Assembly: GCA_002450095.1 (NCBI GenBank)
Contig: DJYK01000028.1
Coordinates: 1 to 64,000, forward strand
Direction of reading: 5' to 3'
Origin: Mageeibacillus sp. UBA6980
GTDB taxonomy: Bacteria > Bacillota > Clostridia > Saccharofermentanales > Saccharofermentanaceae
Length of the DNA: 64,000 nucleotides
Shown here piece after piece: positions 25,408 through 34,954 of the stretch (position 1 is the stretch's first letter; every line of letters begins with the position of its first letter). The notes below the pieces were generated by a model. That model was not told the origin of the DNA. It worked only from the letters and a program-made list of their open reading frames with translations, and did not search any database. A program made the translations under genes and the position numbers.

Positions 25408-27264
25408 TTAGAAATCTCCGCCTGCACTCTTGAAGCCGTCAGTGCCGTTATCGGGCGCTGCACCTTCCTGACCGGCATTGCCGTATCCTGCAAAGTCTTC
25501 AGGATTAGGAGCACCCTGTGCACCTGCAGCGCCGGATGCCTGATAGAACTTCTCTCCGAGCTTCATCAGGGCATTGCTGACGTTCTCGGTCTCAGTCTTC
25601 ATAGCTTCAGTGTCATCCTTGGCAATAGCATCCTTGAGCTTTGTGAGAGCCTCATTGATAGGAGCCTTATCTTCCTCGGTTACCTTGTCGCCGAAGTCTG
25701 TAAGAGCCTTCTCTGTCTGGTATACGGTCGACTCAGCCTTGTTCTTGGTATCAACCTTCTCCTTACGCTCCTTATCCTCGGCAGCGTGGAGTTCGGCTTC
25801 CTTGATAGCCTTCTGGATATCCTCTTCGCTCATGTTGGAAGAAGCCGTAATTGTGATCTTCTGCTCGCGACCCGTTCCCTTATCCTTAGCGGATACGTTA
25901 ACGATACCGTTCGCGTCGATATCAAATGTAACTTCGATCTGCGGAACGCCGCGGGGTGCGGGTGCGATACCGTCGAGGATGAAGTTTCCAAGGCTCTTGT
26001 TGTAAGCTGCGATCTCACGCTCACCCTGGAGGACGTGTACGTCAACCTGTGTCTGGTTGTTAGCGGCTGTAGAGAATACCATCGACTTCTTTGCAGGGAT
26101 AGTAGTATTTCTCTCGATCATCTTCGTGAAGATACCGCCCTCTGTCTCGATACCGAGTGACAAAGGTGTAACGTCGAGAAGTACGAGACCCTTAACATCA
26201 CCCGTAAGAACAGCAGCCTGGATAGCAGCACCGATCGCTACGCACTCGTCAGGGTTGATACCCTTGAAAGGCTCCTTACCGAAATAATTCTTAACCGCTT
26301 CCTGAACTGCGGGGATTCTTGTGGATCCGCCGACGAGGAGGATCTTGTTGATATCGCTTGTATTGAGCTTTGCATCAGCCAGAGCTCTCTTTACGGGCTC
26401 CATCGTCTTGGCAACGAGATCGGATGTAAGTTCATCGAACTTCGCCTTTGTCAAAGTGATGTCCATGTGCTTAGGGCCTGTAGCATCAGCAGTGATATAT
26501 GCGAGATTGATGTTAGTTGTCGTAACACCGGAAAGCTCGATCTTAGCCTTCTCAGCGGCCTCACGGATTCTCGACATAGCGATCCTGTCGCCCCTCAAGT
26601 CTACTCCGTCAGAAGCCTTAAATGAATCTACAAGATAATCGATGATCTTGTTATCGAAGTCGTCACCGCCCAATCTGTTGTTACCGGCAGTTGCAAGAAC
26701 CTCGAAGACACCGTCGGAGATATCGAGGATGGATACATCGAACGTACCGCCGCCCAAGTCGAATACGAGTATCTTCTGATCTTCTTCCTTATCAAGACCG
26801 TAAGCAAGAGATGCAGCCGTAGGCTCGTTTACGATACGGAGAACCTCGAGACCTGCGATCTTACCGGCGTCCTTTGTAGCCTGACGCTGTGAGTCCGTGA
26901 AGTATGCGGGAACGGTGATAACTGCCTGTGTTACGGGCTGTCCGAGATAAGCCTCGGCATCGTTCTTAAGCTTTGTGAGGATCATGGCGGAGATCTCCTG
27001 AGGTGTGTAAGCCTTACCGGAGATGTTTACCTTATAGTCGGAACCCATCTCTCTCTTGATGGACTGAACCGTTCCTTCAGGATTTGTTACGGCCTGACGC
27101 TTTGCAACCTGACCTACAAGTCTCTCACCGTCTTTTGTAAAACCTACGACTGAAGGTGTTGTTCTGTTTCCTTCCGGATTAGGTATTACGACCGTCTCCG
27201 AACCTTCCATAACTGCTACACATGAGTTTGTAGTACCAAGATCAATTCCTATTACTTTTGACAT
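25408..27264 (-). CDS. dnaK: Chaperone DnaK (Hsp70)
   Basis: This 618-aa ATP-dependent chaperone has an N-terminal nucleotide-binding domain ([41 protein letters not shown]). A substrate-binding domain starts near residue 365, followed by a helical lid. The tail is Gly/Ala-rich and ends KSAGGDF, the usual bacterial style. It follows clpP by 28 nt. Expression should be under HrcA/CIRCE control through the operon promoter. Confidence 0.98.
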   Translation of the reverse strand: MSKVIGIDLGTTNSCVAVMEGSETVVIPNPEGNRTTPSVVGFTKDGERLVGQVAKRQAVTNPEGTVQSIKREMGSDYKVNISGKAYTPQEISAMILTKLKNDAEAYLGQPVTQAVITVPAYFTDSQRQATKDAGKIAGLEVLRIVNEPTAASLAYGLDKEEDQKILVFDLGGGTFDVSILDISDGVFEVLATAGNNRLGGDDFDNKIIDYLVDSFKASDGVDLRGDRIAMSRIREAAEKAKIELSGVTTTNINLAYITADATGPKHMDITLTKAKFDELTSDLVAKTMEPVKRALADAKLNTSDINKILLVGGSTRIPAVQEAVKNYFGKEPFKGINPDECVAIGAAIQAAVLTGDVKGLVLLDVTPLSLGIETEGGIFTKMIERNTTIPAKKSMVFSTAANNQTQVDVHVLQGEREIAAYNKSLGNFILDGIAPAPRGVPQIEVTFDIDANGIVNVSAKDKGTGREQKITITASSNMSEEDIQKAIKEAELHAAEDKERKEKVDTKNKAESTVYQTEKALTDFGDKVTEEDKAPINEALTKLKDAIAKDDTEAMKTETENVSNALMKLGEKFYQASGAAGAQGAPNPEDFAGYGNAGQEGAAPDNGTDGFKSAGGDF

Positions 27265-27292
27265 TTTATTTGCCTCCGTTTACTTTTTTTAC

Positions 27293-27901
27293 TTATTTCT
27301 TGCTCTCAAGGATCTTATCTACGATACCGTAGTCAAGTGCTTCCTTGGCTGTCATCCAGTGATCTCTGTCCGTATCCTTCATAAGGTCTTCCAAAGGTCT
27401 GTTACAAGCATCTGCCAGAATCTGGTTGAGCTTTGTTCTCGTATCCTTGATGTGCTCTGCCGCGATGAGGATCTCTGTTGCCTGACCCTGAGCGCCGCCC
27501 AAAGGCTGGTGGATCATTACCTCTGCGTTAGGCAGAATGCAACGCTTACCCTTGGTGCCTGCCGCGAGAAGGACTGAACCCATGGAAGCCGCCATGCCCA
27601 TGCAGATGGTCTGAACATCAGGCTTGATGAGCTTCATCGTATCGTAGATCATAAGACCGTCGGATACGGATCCTCCGGGGCTGTTGATGTAGAACTGAAT
27701 ATCCTTATCGGGATCCTCTGCCTCGAGGAACAGAAGCTGCGCCGTGATAAGGCTTGCAGTTACGTGATTGACCTCCTCCGAGAGGATTACGATCCTCTCC
27801 TTAAGAAGCCTTGAATAGATATCGTAAGCTCTCTCGCCTCTTGATGAGGACTCGATAACTGTAGGTACCAGTGAAGATCTCAGATCAAAAATCTTATCCA
27901 T
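27293..27901 (-). CDS. clpP: ATP-dependent Clp protease proteolytic subunit
   Basis: This 202-aa serine protease forms the double seven-subunit chamber that degrades proteins fed by ClpX, ClpC or ClpA-type ATPases. The catalytic Ser is in GMAASMGS, His in VMIHQPLGG, and Asp in the DRDHWM region. The normal N-terminal [22 protein letters not shown] is present. Its place between grpE and dnaK is unusual and would tie it to heat-shock control by HrcA. No clpX or tig lies beside it. Confidence 0.97.
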   Translation of the reverse strand: MDKIFDLRSSLVPTVIESSSRGERAYDIYSRLLKERIVILSEEVNHVTASLITAQLLFLEAEDPDKDIQFYINSPGGSVSDGLMIYDTMKLIKPDVQTICMGMAASMGSVLLAAGTKGKRCILPNAEVMIHQPLGGAQGQATEILIAAEHIKDTRTKLNQILADACNRPLEDLMKDTDRDHWMTAKEALDYGIVDKILESKK

Positions 27902-27929
27902 TGTTTTTCTCCTTTATTGATTAGTTATA

Positions 27930-28526
27930 TCAGTTTGCTACTTGAACCACCGCGTGTCTTACTACACGGTCTTTAAGTATATAGCCCTTTTGAAATACCG
28001 CAGCAACTTCGTTTGCTCCGAGAGTATCATCTTCTATATGCATGACCGCTTCATGAAGATTAGGGTCAAATGCCGTTCCTCTGCCGCACTCGATCTCGGT
28101 TACGTTGATCTTGGAGAGCACATCCAAAGCCTGCTTTCTTATGAGCTCGATCCCCTGAAGCATCTTGTCCTCGGACTCCTCCGTCTTACCGTCCTCGGCT
28201 GCGACCGCCTTGGCCGCTTCGATAGCGCGATCTATGTTATCGAGGACCGAGAGCCACTGCTTCGTGACTTCGACTACGGCACTGCTGTAGAGGTCTTCCT
28301 TCTCTTTGGCAGTTCTCTTCCTGAAGTTATCGTACTCGGCGAAAAGCCTTACATACCTGTCCTCAAGTTCCTTTACTCTTGCCTCGTCACCGGAATCCGA
28401 AGTCTTATCGTCTTCACCTTCTGAAGCCTTGTCCTCATCTTCTACATCGAAAACGATTTCTTCAGGCTCGGATGCACCTTCATTCTCATTCTCGAGATCA
28501 TCAAGATTGTCTTTATCTTTCTTCAA
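27930..28526 (-). CDS. grpE: GrpE, nucleotide exchange factor for DnaK
   Basis: This 198-aa protein has an acidic, disordered N-terminal ~55 residues, a long coiled coil (about 55-110, with YVRLFAEYDNFRKRT) and a C-terminal beta domain ending VQKGYILKDRVVRHAVVQVAN in pattern. It releases ADP from DnaK. It lies between hrcA (14 nt gap) and clpP. Confidence 0.96.
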   Translation of the reverse strand: MKKDKDNLDDLENENEGASEPEEIVFDVEDEDKASEGEDDKTSDSGDEARVKELEDRYVRLFAEYDNFRKRTAKEKEDLYSSAVVEVTKQWLSVLDNIDRAIEAAKAVAAEDGKTEESEDKMLQGIELIRKQALDVLSKINVTEIECGRGTAFDPNLHEAVMHIEDDTLGANEVAAVFQKGYILKDRVVRHAVVQVAN

Positions 28527-28540
28527 GATATTCTCCCCCT

Positions 28541-29590
28541 TTAACCGTTTATCTTCTTTATCTTCTCGTTGATCTTGTATCTTACAAAATCGATCTGTGA
28601 TATTACCTTCGAATAATCCATCCTCTTAGGTCCGATGACGCCGATGTTTCCGGATATCGTATCTCCGACTTTATATGTAGTCGTAATGAAGCTGCAGTCT
28701 TCGAGTCCCTCGAGTGCGATCTCCTGCCCGATCCTTATCATGTAAGTATCGTCATTGCCGATCTTCTCCTTCTCTATCTCATTGACATAACCTGCGACCA
28801 TGCCGTCGTGGGACAAAGTGCCGAGAAGATTTCTCGCTCTCTGAAGCTCGGAGAAATCGGGGAGCTTCAGCATATTGTGTTCACCTTCAAGATAGACATC
28901 GAGTCTGTCCGCTTGCTTGATCGCGGTATAGGTCTCATAAAGAACCTGATTAAGTATCGAATCCGGGATCTTCGTCTCCTTTACGGAGGTAGCAAGAGTG
29001 ATAAGAGTTATCTCATCGAGAGGCTTACCGTTAAGGCTCTTCTCTACCGAGTCGGAGATCTCTTTAAGCTGATCGGGTGTGAGGTAATTCGGGATCCTTA
29101 CAACCTTATCCTTAACAACTCCCGCTGAGAGCACGAGAACGACAAGAGCCTTGCCGGGCTCGATCATCAGAAGCTTAAGCTGAAGCAGAGCGCTTCCCGC
29201 AAGTCTCGGAGTCATGACGAGCGATACGAGACCTGTCGCATCCGAGAGTACCGTCGAAGCATTCTTCAGAAGATCTCCGGCCTCATCTACACATTCATCG
29301 ATCCTCTTGGAGATCTCCTCCCGTTCCGCCTCGCTCAACTGATCTACAGTCATCAGCGAATCGACATATTCCCTGTATCCTCTGTCGGAAGGGATCCTTC
29401 CCGCAGATGTGTGAGGCTTCTCGATAAGCCCCATTCTCTCGAGCTCTGCCATATCGTTACGGAGCGTCGCGGAACTTACCGGGAAGTTGTGGCGCTCAAT
29501 AAGAGCTTTGGATCCGACCGGCTCGTTCGTAGTTACATAATCATCTACGATAGCCTGTAAAACCTTCATTTTCCTGTCATTAACCGACAT
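28541..29590 (-). CDS. hrcA: Heat-inducible transcription repressor HrcA
   Basis: This 349-aa repressor binds CIRCE elements and is kept active by GroEL. The winged helix lies at residues about 1-75 (KVLQAIVDDYVTTNEPVGSK and SSATLRNDMAELERMGLIEK). It is followed by the GAF-like dimer domain. First gene of the hrcA-grpE-clpP-dnaK-dnaJ-prmA operon, directly behind a CIRCE site, so it should repress its own transcription. Confidence 0.97.
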   Translation of the reverse strand: MSVNDRKMKVLQAIVDDYVTTNEPVGSKALIERHNFPVSSATLRNDMAELERMGLIEKPHTSAGRIPSDRGYREYVDSLMTVDQLSEAEREEISKRIDECVDEAGDLLKNASTVLSDATGLVSLVMTPRLAGSALLQLKLLMIEPGKALVVLVLSAGVVKDKVVRIPNYLTPDQLKEISDSVEKSLNGKPLDEITLITLATSVKETKIPDSILNQVLYETYTAIKQADRLDVYLEGEHNMLKLPDFSELQRARNLLGTLSHDGMVAGYVNEIEKEKIGNDDTYMIRIGQEIALEGLEDCSFITTTYKVGDTISGNIGVIGPKRMDYSKVISQIDFVRYKINEKIKKING

Positions 29591-29613
29591 TTCTTAACGC
29601 TCCTTCCTAACGA

Positions 29614-29640
29614 TTAGCACTCTCGCTCTTCGAGTGCCAA
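29614..29640 (-). promoter_or_regulatory. CIRCE operator (HrcA binding site)
   Basis: TTAGCACTC (29614-29622), 9-nt spacer, GAGTGCCAA (29632-29640). It matches the CIRCE consensus TTAGCACTC-N9-GAGTGCTAA with one mismatch and lies between the promoter and hrcA. Confidence 0.96.
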
Positions 29641-29644
29641 ATAC

Positions 29645-29673
29645 AAGATAGCATTAAGGTCAAGGAAAGTCAA
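29645..29673 (-). promoter_or_regulatory. Promoter of the heat-shock operon
   Basis: On the minus strand, TTGACT (29668-29673), 17-bp spacer, TATCTT (29645-29650). The CIRCE operator follows directly, so HrcA binding would cover the transcription start. Confidence 0.75.
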
Positions 29674-29710
29674 CAAAAGTCAAAACAAACTTTGAATGAA
29701 ATTTGAGGTA

Positions 29711-30799
29711 TCAGATAAAGTCCATCATTACGATGGTCGCATAATCGAGTCCTTTGGGCGTCAATCTGTAGCCTTCCGAAGTCTCTTCTATGTACTGAAG
29801 GCTTATGTTTTTGTTAATGATATCCATAAAGCCTTCTGCCGTTTTCTTATCTATCCCCCGGCTAGTGCGAAGGGCAAGAAGACATTTCTCCTTGATCTTG
29901 TCTTCTTCGGAGAGCACTTCCTCGGTTATCCTCTTCACAGGGTCACTTATATACTCTTCAATGCTTTCGGGATGGGCGAATCTGACGGAATTAAGATATC
30001 CGTGCGCACCTGCACCGAATGCGTAGTATTCACGTCCCTGCCAATAAGCAAGATTGTGGCGGCTCTCGAATCCGTCGTAAGCGCAGTTGGAGATCTCGTA
30101 CGGGATCAGGCCGCGCTTATTAAGGAAAGATCTTAAGCCGTGATACATCCGCCGCTCGAGGTCAGCATCAACGAACTCTTCGAGTCTGTTCCCGTACTTC
30201 TTCTCGAAAGGCGTGCCCTCCTCGATCATAAGAGAATACATGCTTATGTGCTTCGCACCGGCATCGATCAAAAGCATCGCATCCTCATAGAGGTCTTCTT
30301 CTCTTTGTCCCGGGACACCGAGCATAAGATCACACGAGATATTGGTAAACCCTGCCCGCCTGGAAGCCTCGACCGCATCAAGCGCTTCACGCCTGTTATG
30401 AAGCCTTCCGAGAGTCTTAAGAACATCATCGTGAAGCGACTGAACGCCTATCGATATGCGGTTAAAGCCCGCATTGCGGTACATACGGCCTTTGTTCTCA
30501 TCAAAAGAATTCGGGTTCACCTCTATAGTGAATTCGCCGTCATCTATCGAGAACAGCCAAATTAATGATCTGAAAGTCTCACATATCTCGGAAGGATCTG
30601 CATAAGACGGAGTACCGCCTCCGAAGTAAACTGTATGAATATCGCCTTCTGCCTCGGCAGAACAGATAACGGGCTGTTTCAATATCTCACGACGCAGGGC
30701 TTCAAAATAAGCTTTGGCATCCTTATTGCCGGGAACCGAATAAAAGCCGCAGTAAGGGCACTTACGGGCACAGTAAGGGATGTGAACATAGATATGCAT
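29711..30799 (-). CDS. hemW: HemW-type radical SAM protein
   Basis: This 362-aa radical SAM enzyme was long annotated as oxygen-independent coproporphyrinogen III oxidase; HemW is now known to be a heme chaperone. The iron-sulfur motif CARKCPYCGF is at residues about 10-19, followed by YFGGGTPSY and the EVNPNSF pattern. Its start codon shares one base with the stop of the DUF4276 gene upstream (TGATG), so translation is coupled. In many Firmicutes hemW precedes hrcA, as here. Confidence 0.93.
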   Translation of the reverse strand: MHIYVHIPYCARKCPYCGFYSVPGNKDAKAYFEALRREILKQPVICSAEAEGDIHTVYFGGGTPSYADPSEICETFRSLIWLFSIDDGEFTIEVNPNSFDENKGRMYRNAGFNRISIGVQSLHDDVLKTLGRLHNRREALDAVEASRRAGFTNISCDLMLGVPGQREEDLYEDAMLLIDAGAKHISMYSLMIEEGTPFEKKYGNRLEEFVDADLERRMYHGLRSFLNKRGLIPYEISNCAYDGFESRHNLAYWQGREYYAFGAGAHGYLNSVRFAHPESIEEYISDPVKRITEEVLSEEDKIKEKCLLALRTSRGIDKKTAEGFMDIINKNISLQYIEETSEGYRLTPKGLDYATIVMMDFI

Positions 30800-31503
30800 C
30801 AGAATGAGATCCGTCTTACTCCGGGTCTCGGAGACGACGGGATCGGAGTACTGTTGCGAAGCGCGGTAAGAAGCGCATTTTTAAACGTGATAAAGCTCGG
30901 AGATACATTATTGCCGGGCTCCATATACTCGGATATAACCTCGGCCCATCTCGCTTTATAGTGTCCTATGGCAGGATAACCGATCTCGATGATGCTCTCA
31001 TAGTTATCGGGGAATGTAATGCGGCAGAGCGCTTCCCATGTACCGCAGACGCTGTCCTGGACATAATCCTTATACGCTTCAAGATCAAGATCCGGATAGG
31101 CTTTCATCACGGCCTTTATATCACCGAGAAGCCACGCTTCGATCTCTTCCGTGCAAAGTCCTATAACGGACCTTACGTCGCGCGCATATTTCTTGCAGAC
31201 CCTGTAAAGCTCGGTACGAAGCTCGTCGGGATCATTTGAATCCGAATCCATTATCACTACAAGTATGGTATCCGAGTTGCCGTAGACCTTGTTATACGCG
31301 CGGCACTTGGCAGGGAGAAGATCGAGAAGAGCACTCGCGTACTTTGACGGTCTGTCATCCCAGTCAGAAGGCAGGCTCCCGCAGCCGCGGTGAGGCCTTA
31401 CCGAGACAGTCGCTTCTGTCTTCTCTTCCTCGAGGAGCCTTGTAACGAGCCTCTCGACTACAACGGAACCCGATTTGTCTTCAGTCAGCACTTCAATGTG
31501 CAT
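30799..31503 (-). CDS. DUF4276-like (TOPRIM-type) protein
   Basis: This 234-aa protein starts MHIEVLTEDKSGSVVVERLV and later has ILVVIMDSDSNDPDELR. The early Glu and the later Asp-X-Asp match the TOPRIM metal site of the DUF4276 family. It directly follows, and overlaps by 11 nt, an ATPase of the AAA/ABC type. Pairing of such ATPases with a TOPRIM protein is known from OLD-like and other phage-defence modules, but here it is in a housekeeping operon with hemW. The C-terminal ~100 residues are poorly characterised. Nuclease activity is inferred, not shown. Confidence 0.75.
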   Translation of the reverse strand: MHIEVLTEDKSGSVVVERLVTRLLEEEKTEATVSVRPHRGCGSLPSDWDDRPSKYASALLDLLPAKCRAYNKVYGNSDTILVVIMDSDSNDPDELRTELYRVCKKYARDVRSVIGLCTEEIEAWLLGDIKAVMKAYPDLDLEAYKDYVQDSVCGTWEALCRITFPDNYESIIEIGYPAIGHYKARWAEVISEYMEPGNNVSPSFITFKNALLTALRNSTPIPSSPRPGVRRISF

Positions 31504-32692
31504 TGTTCACACCGTCTTCATCGTATTCGGATGATCCCTGATCCAGATGTCCGCCGTACCAGATCGCACCCATGCCGACCCCCTGTTCAAAGAGCGCCAT
31601 GACCACCGGATCGGAACCTGCGCACCTTATCCTTACCGCATCGTCATTGTCTTCAAAATCCCGGCTGAAAACCCATATCTCCTTCGGAGACATCGCCTCG
31701 ACAATATAAGGGTTGTGAGTAGAGAAGATTATCTGCGAATACGGGTGGTTCAATGTAAACTCCCTCATGTCGTCCGCCAAAACGTCGACCATGTCGTGAT
31801 ACAGATCCCTGTCGGGGGTCTCGATAAAGATCGTGGTCTTGGGGTGAGGATCCCTTAACAGCAAAAGATACTTGAAAAGCTTCTCCGGACTGCCCTGCAG
31901 ATTGAGTGGAAGATTCTTTTTCTTCTTTCTTAATGCAGGGATCTTGGAATTGATCTCGTTCATGAGGGACTCGTATTCACCCTCTCCCAATGACTTGATA
32001 TAGTCGAGGACATTGCCGACATTCGAACCGTCGGAATTCAAGTGCTTATGCGCACCGGGGGCATTTCCCGCGGAATAGTAGTCTGAAGATTCTTCTGCAG
32101 AGAATGCGCAGAAGAACCATCCGTCTATCTCCTCGAACACCTGACGGATCTCCGATTCGCTGCCGTTCAGTTTTCCAAGAACACTTAATGCGGTCACCTT
32201 CTCGTCGCTTATGAGCCTCGCCTCGGACGAATTCTCATATACCTCTTTTATGAAGAGGCTTCCGTCCTCATTCCTTACCGATGATAAGACCTTCTCACAC
32301 TCTATGTAAGGACTTCCGTATTCGCTCGCTCCGATCGTAAGTTCGTACTGAAGGAACTCCGAATGCCCGGTCTTCTGATCACGAATCCTGAAGAATATGC
32401 GGAATTCACACGGCTTGTTCTTATCGATAAGAAGGTTCATGAACCCCGGCCTGTTATCGGTCGTTGACGCCTTGGCAACATCCGTTACCAATGATCTTTT
32501 TACGAAGGACAGCGCTCTTATAAATGCGCTCTTGCCGGTGTTGTTCCTTCCGATCAGCGCGTTTAAGTTACGAAGCCTTATCCCGTTATCCTCGCGGCTT
32601 TTGCCAACATACTTGCCGGAATCCTCTATGAGAAGTCCGATCGTATCGTCTTCGAATACATCGAAGTTCCTGATATTAACTCCCAGTATCAT
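31493..32692 (-). CDS. AAA/ABC-type ATPase (OLD-like), partner of DUF4276
   Basis: This 399-aa ATPase has Walker A in ALIGRNNTGKSAFIRAL near residue 50. A signature-like helix (LNLQGSPEKLFKYLLLL) and a Walker B follow, in TTIFIETPDRDL near 305. The switch His is in IIFSTHNPYIVEAM near 345. These motifs are typical of SMC/RecF-like ATPases of the AAA_15/AAA_21 group. I use the ATG at 32690-32692, preceded by GGAGG. It overlaps the transporter gene upstream by 17 nt and the DUF4276 gene downstream by 11 nt. The pair is probably one functional unit, possibly guarding against foreign DNA. Confidence 0.8.
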   Translation of the reverse strand: MILGVNIRNFDVFEDDTIGLLIEDSGKYVGKSREDNGIRLRNLNALIGRNNTGKSAFIRALSFVKRSLVTDVAKASTTDNRPGFMNLLIDKNKPCEFRIFFRIRDQKTGHSEFLQYELTIGASEYGSPYIECEKVLSSVRNEDGSLFIKEVYENSSEARLISDEKVTALSVLGKLNGSESEIRQVFEEIDGWFFCAFSAEESSDYYSAGNAPGAHKHLNSDGSNVGNVLDYIKSLGEGEYESLMNEINSKIPALRKKKKNLPLNLQGSPEKLFKYLLLLRDPHPKTTIFIETPDRDLYHDMVDVLADDMREFTLNHPYSQIIFSTHNPYIVEAMSPKEIWVFSRDFEDNDDAVRIRCAGSDPVVMALFEQGVGMGAIWYGGHLDQGSSEYDEDGVNNAH

Positions 32693-33806
32693 GCTTTTTC
32701 CTCCGGTTCTCCAATGCAATGATCAGGTATGTTTTGTAGATATAATCGATAACGGCGATACCCGGTATGGCCAAAAGTATCCCGATGATCCCGAACATAC
32801 TTCCTCCGATAATGACGCCCACAATGATCCAAAGGCCGGACACTCCGAATGTATCGCCGAAGAGCTTGGGCTTGATGACATACCCGTCAATGAGCTGCAA
32901 TACCAACGTGAAAATGACAAATACGAGTGCATTCTTCGGACTTGTCATAAGCACTACGAATCCGCCGATCGCCGCACCGACGAAAGGACCGAATGTAGGT
33001 ATCAGGTTCGTGACCGCCACGAGAACGGAGACAAGACCCGCATTCTCCATGCCCGTTAATGACATGAATACGAAGTTCACCGTTCCCACTATGAGAGCAT
33101 CTATCAGACTGAAGAATATATAGTTTGTAAAGATCGTATTGCACTTCTTAAGGAAGGTGCTCACGGTCATGTATTTATCTTCTGCAAACAGCGCTTTCAG
33201 AAGGCGGCGAAGTCCCGCTTTAAGCTTAGGTTTATCGGCGACAAGATAGATCGCGACGATCAGAGCGACTACCCACTGCAGAACGCCCTTACCTATATTC
33301 GTTGTCTCTTCAAGGATGACGGCAGAATTCGCCGATACATAATCGGACACGGACTGCAGGATATCTTCCGAAGATTCAACGAAGCTCGACAGATCGAACA
33401 CATTCTTCGATACGCCTAAGTTTACGAGCATCGCGGTAAGAGAATCGACATATCCGTCAAAATTGGTTATAAGGCTCTTTATACTGTTTATTATCTGAGG
33501 AACGAGCGTGACAAGCGCGACCGCCAGAAGGATTATTACGCCTCCGAACGAGAGACCTATGGAGACAGCATTTCTAATCTTCTCGCTTCTGATACTCTTG
33601 AAGACCTTGTAAAAAAAGACGGTAAGGGGATTTACCACATATGCGATTATGCAGCCGAAGATCAAAGTATCAAAATAACCGAGAAAAGTCTTAAACCCGC
33701 CCCAGACTTCGGGGAACCTCCACAACACAATGAAAAGAACGACTCCGATACAGATTGATATCGTACCGGAAATCCATGATTTCTTCACGGGTATCTTATC
33801 GATCAT
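32676..33806 (-). CDS. AI-2E family transporter (PerM-like membrane protein)
   Basis: This 376-aa membrane protein has about eight spans arranged as two near the N terminus, a periplasmic-style helical region, and a dense C-terminal cluster containing FGPFVGAAIGGFVVL and VIIGGSMFGIIGILLAIPG. These fit the AI-2E/PerM family, which covers proposed autoinducer exporters and sodium-proton antiporters. Substrate specificity cannot be assigned from sequence. First gene of the overlapping set leading to hemW. Confidence 0.9.
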   Translation of the reverse strand: MIDKIPVKKSWISGTISICIGVVLFIVLWRFPEVWGGFKTFLGYFDTLIFGCIIAYVVNPLTVFFYKVFKSIRSEKIRNAVSIGLSFGGVIILLAVALVTLVPQIINSIKSLITNFDGYVDSLTAMLVNLGVSKNVFDLSSFVESSEDILQSVSDYVSANSAVILEETTNIGKGVLQWVVALIVAIYLVADKPKLKAGLRRLLKALFAEDKYMTVSTFLKKCNTIFTNYIFFSLIDALIVGTVNFVFMSLTGMENAGLVSVLVAVTNLIPTFGPFVGAAIGGFVVLMTSPKNALVFVIFTLVLQLIDGYVIKPKLFGDTFGVSGLWIIVGVIIGGSMFGIIGILLAIPGIAVIDYIYKTYLIIALENRRKKHDTGS

Positions 33807-33880
33807 ACCTGTCCTCCAAATGCATCTACACGCTAATTATAACATCCATTGTACCGTTCGGTTTAAATGAACGATGAACA

Positions 33881-33911
33881 ATAAAGACCCGGAACATATA
33901 AGTCCCGGGTC
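33881..33911 (-). terminator. Terminator after the coiled-coil gene
   Basis: On the minus strand, GACCCGG and CCGGGTC form a 7-bp stem with a 12-nt loop, followed by TTTATTG. It ends the nth-to-coiled-coil transcript before the transporter gene. Confidence 0.7.
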
Positions 33912-33939
33912 AGGTATTTTGTAACTACAGGATATGAGA

Positions 33940-34446
33940 TCACATCGTATCGAGTGTAGAGTCGATCTCCGACAGGTTCGTCTGGATCTTGGCGATACTC
34001 TCCGAGAGAGTATTATTGGCATCGGACAACAACTGCTTAACATATATATGTGCGCTTTTGCGAAGTTCATCTGCCTGATTCTCCGCTGCTGCGAGGATCT
34101 CGTCGGCTGCGTTTCTCGCGCCCTTTGTGATCTCGTGATCGTTAACCTTTGAAGCATACTTGATATTCGCATCATCGATGATCTTCTTGCTCTTCTCACG
34201 GGCAGTGGTAATGATCTCCTGCGCTCTTACGACTATATCGTTGCTCTGAGCGATAGATGCGGGAAGATGATTCTTAAGCTCTTCCAAAGAAGCGATCATC
34301 TCGTTTCTGTCTACAGCACAGTTCGATGAGAAAGGAACACCGCTCGCCGCTCTTAATGTCTCGATCATATCGTTGATATTGCTGATAAGATCGTACCTCT
34401 CGACCTTCCTCGGTGCAGGAGCCTGTCCGTAATTGCTGTTGTCCAT
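33940..34446 (-). CDS. Coiled-coil protein, V-ATPase subunit-like helix
   Basis: This protein of about 168 aa is dominated by a long amphipathic helix (about residues 60-165) with AREKSKKIIDDANIKYASKV and later Ala/Glu/Lys-rich heptads, resembling the stalk helices of ATP synthase b or V-type H subunits. No membrane span is present. In other Clostridia such proteins sit beside coaD and are left unnamed. I use the ATG at 34444-34446, after the coaD stop. An earlier ATG overlaps coaD but has no spaced ribosome binding site. Function unknown; a scaffold role is possible. Confidence 0.75.
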   Translation of the reverse strand: MDNSNYGQAPAPRKVERYDLISNINDMIETLRAASGVPFSSNCAVDRNEMIASLEELKNHLPASIAQSNDIVVRAQEIITTAREKSKKIIDDANIKYASKVNDHEITKGARNAADEILAAAENQADELRKSAHIYVKQLLSDANNTLSESIAKIQTNLSEIDSTLDTM

Positions 34447-34447
34447 A

Positions 34448-34936
34448 TTAATTTCCATCCTTTCTTAATCTGTCTGTTACCTGTTCAACTATCTGCGAAG
34501 GGACCATCCTTGATATATCCCCTCCGTAAGATGCAACTTCTTTCACTATGCTCGAGCTTATGAGAGACAGATCATCCCTGCATGGAAGGAGTGTCACATC
34601 ATATGCCGGATAGAGCATTCGGTTGGCCATTGCCATCTCGGCTTCATATCTGAAATCGGACTCGGACCTTATGCCTCTTACTACTGCATTACATCCTAAG
34701 TCTTTGAATATGTCAACCAGAAGCCCGTCACTTCCGATAACTTCAATGTTATCATACTCGCTTAACGATATCTTCGTCATACTGATACGCTCTTCGAGTG
34801 AGAATGAATAATGCTTCTTGCTGTTATTCATACAGGCTACATAGAGTTTATCGCATATCTTTGATGCTCTTCTCGCGATATCCCTGTGACCCCTTGTAAA
34901 CGGATCAAAGCTTCCCGGAAACAGAAGTGATATCAC
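34448..34936 (-). CDS. coaD: Phosphopantetheine adenylyltransferase
   Basis: This 162-aa enzyme joins ATP and 4'-phosphopantetheine to form dephospho-CoA, the fourth step of CoA synthesis. The nucleotidyltransferase motif PGSFDPFTRGH near residue 8 and ISSSIVKEVASYGGDIS near 128 are typical. It follows rsmD by 18 nt, an arrangement common in Firmicutes. Confidence 0.97.
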   Translation of the reverse strand: MISLLFPGSFDPFTRGHRDIARRASKICDKLYVACMNNSKKHYSFSLEERISMTKISLSEYDNIEVIGSDGLLVDIFKDLGCNAVVRGIRSESDFRYEAEMAMANRMLYPAYDVTLLPCRDDLSLISSSIVKEVASYGGDISRMVPSQIVEQVTDRLRKDGN

Positions 34937-34954
34937 TTACATACTCCTCCTATG

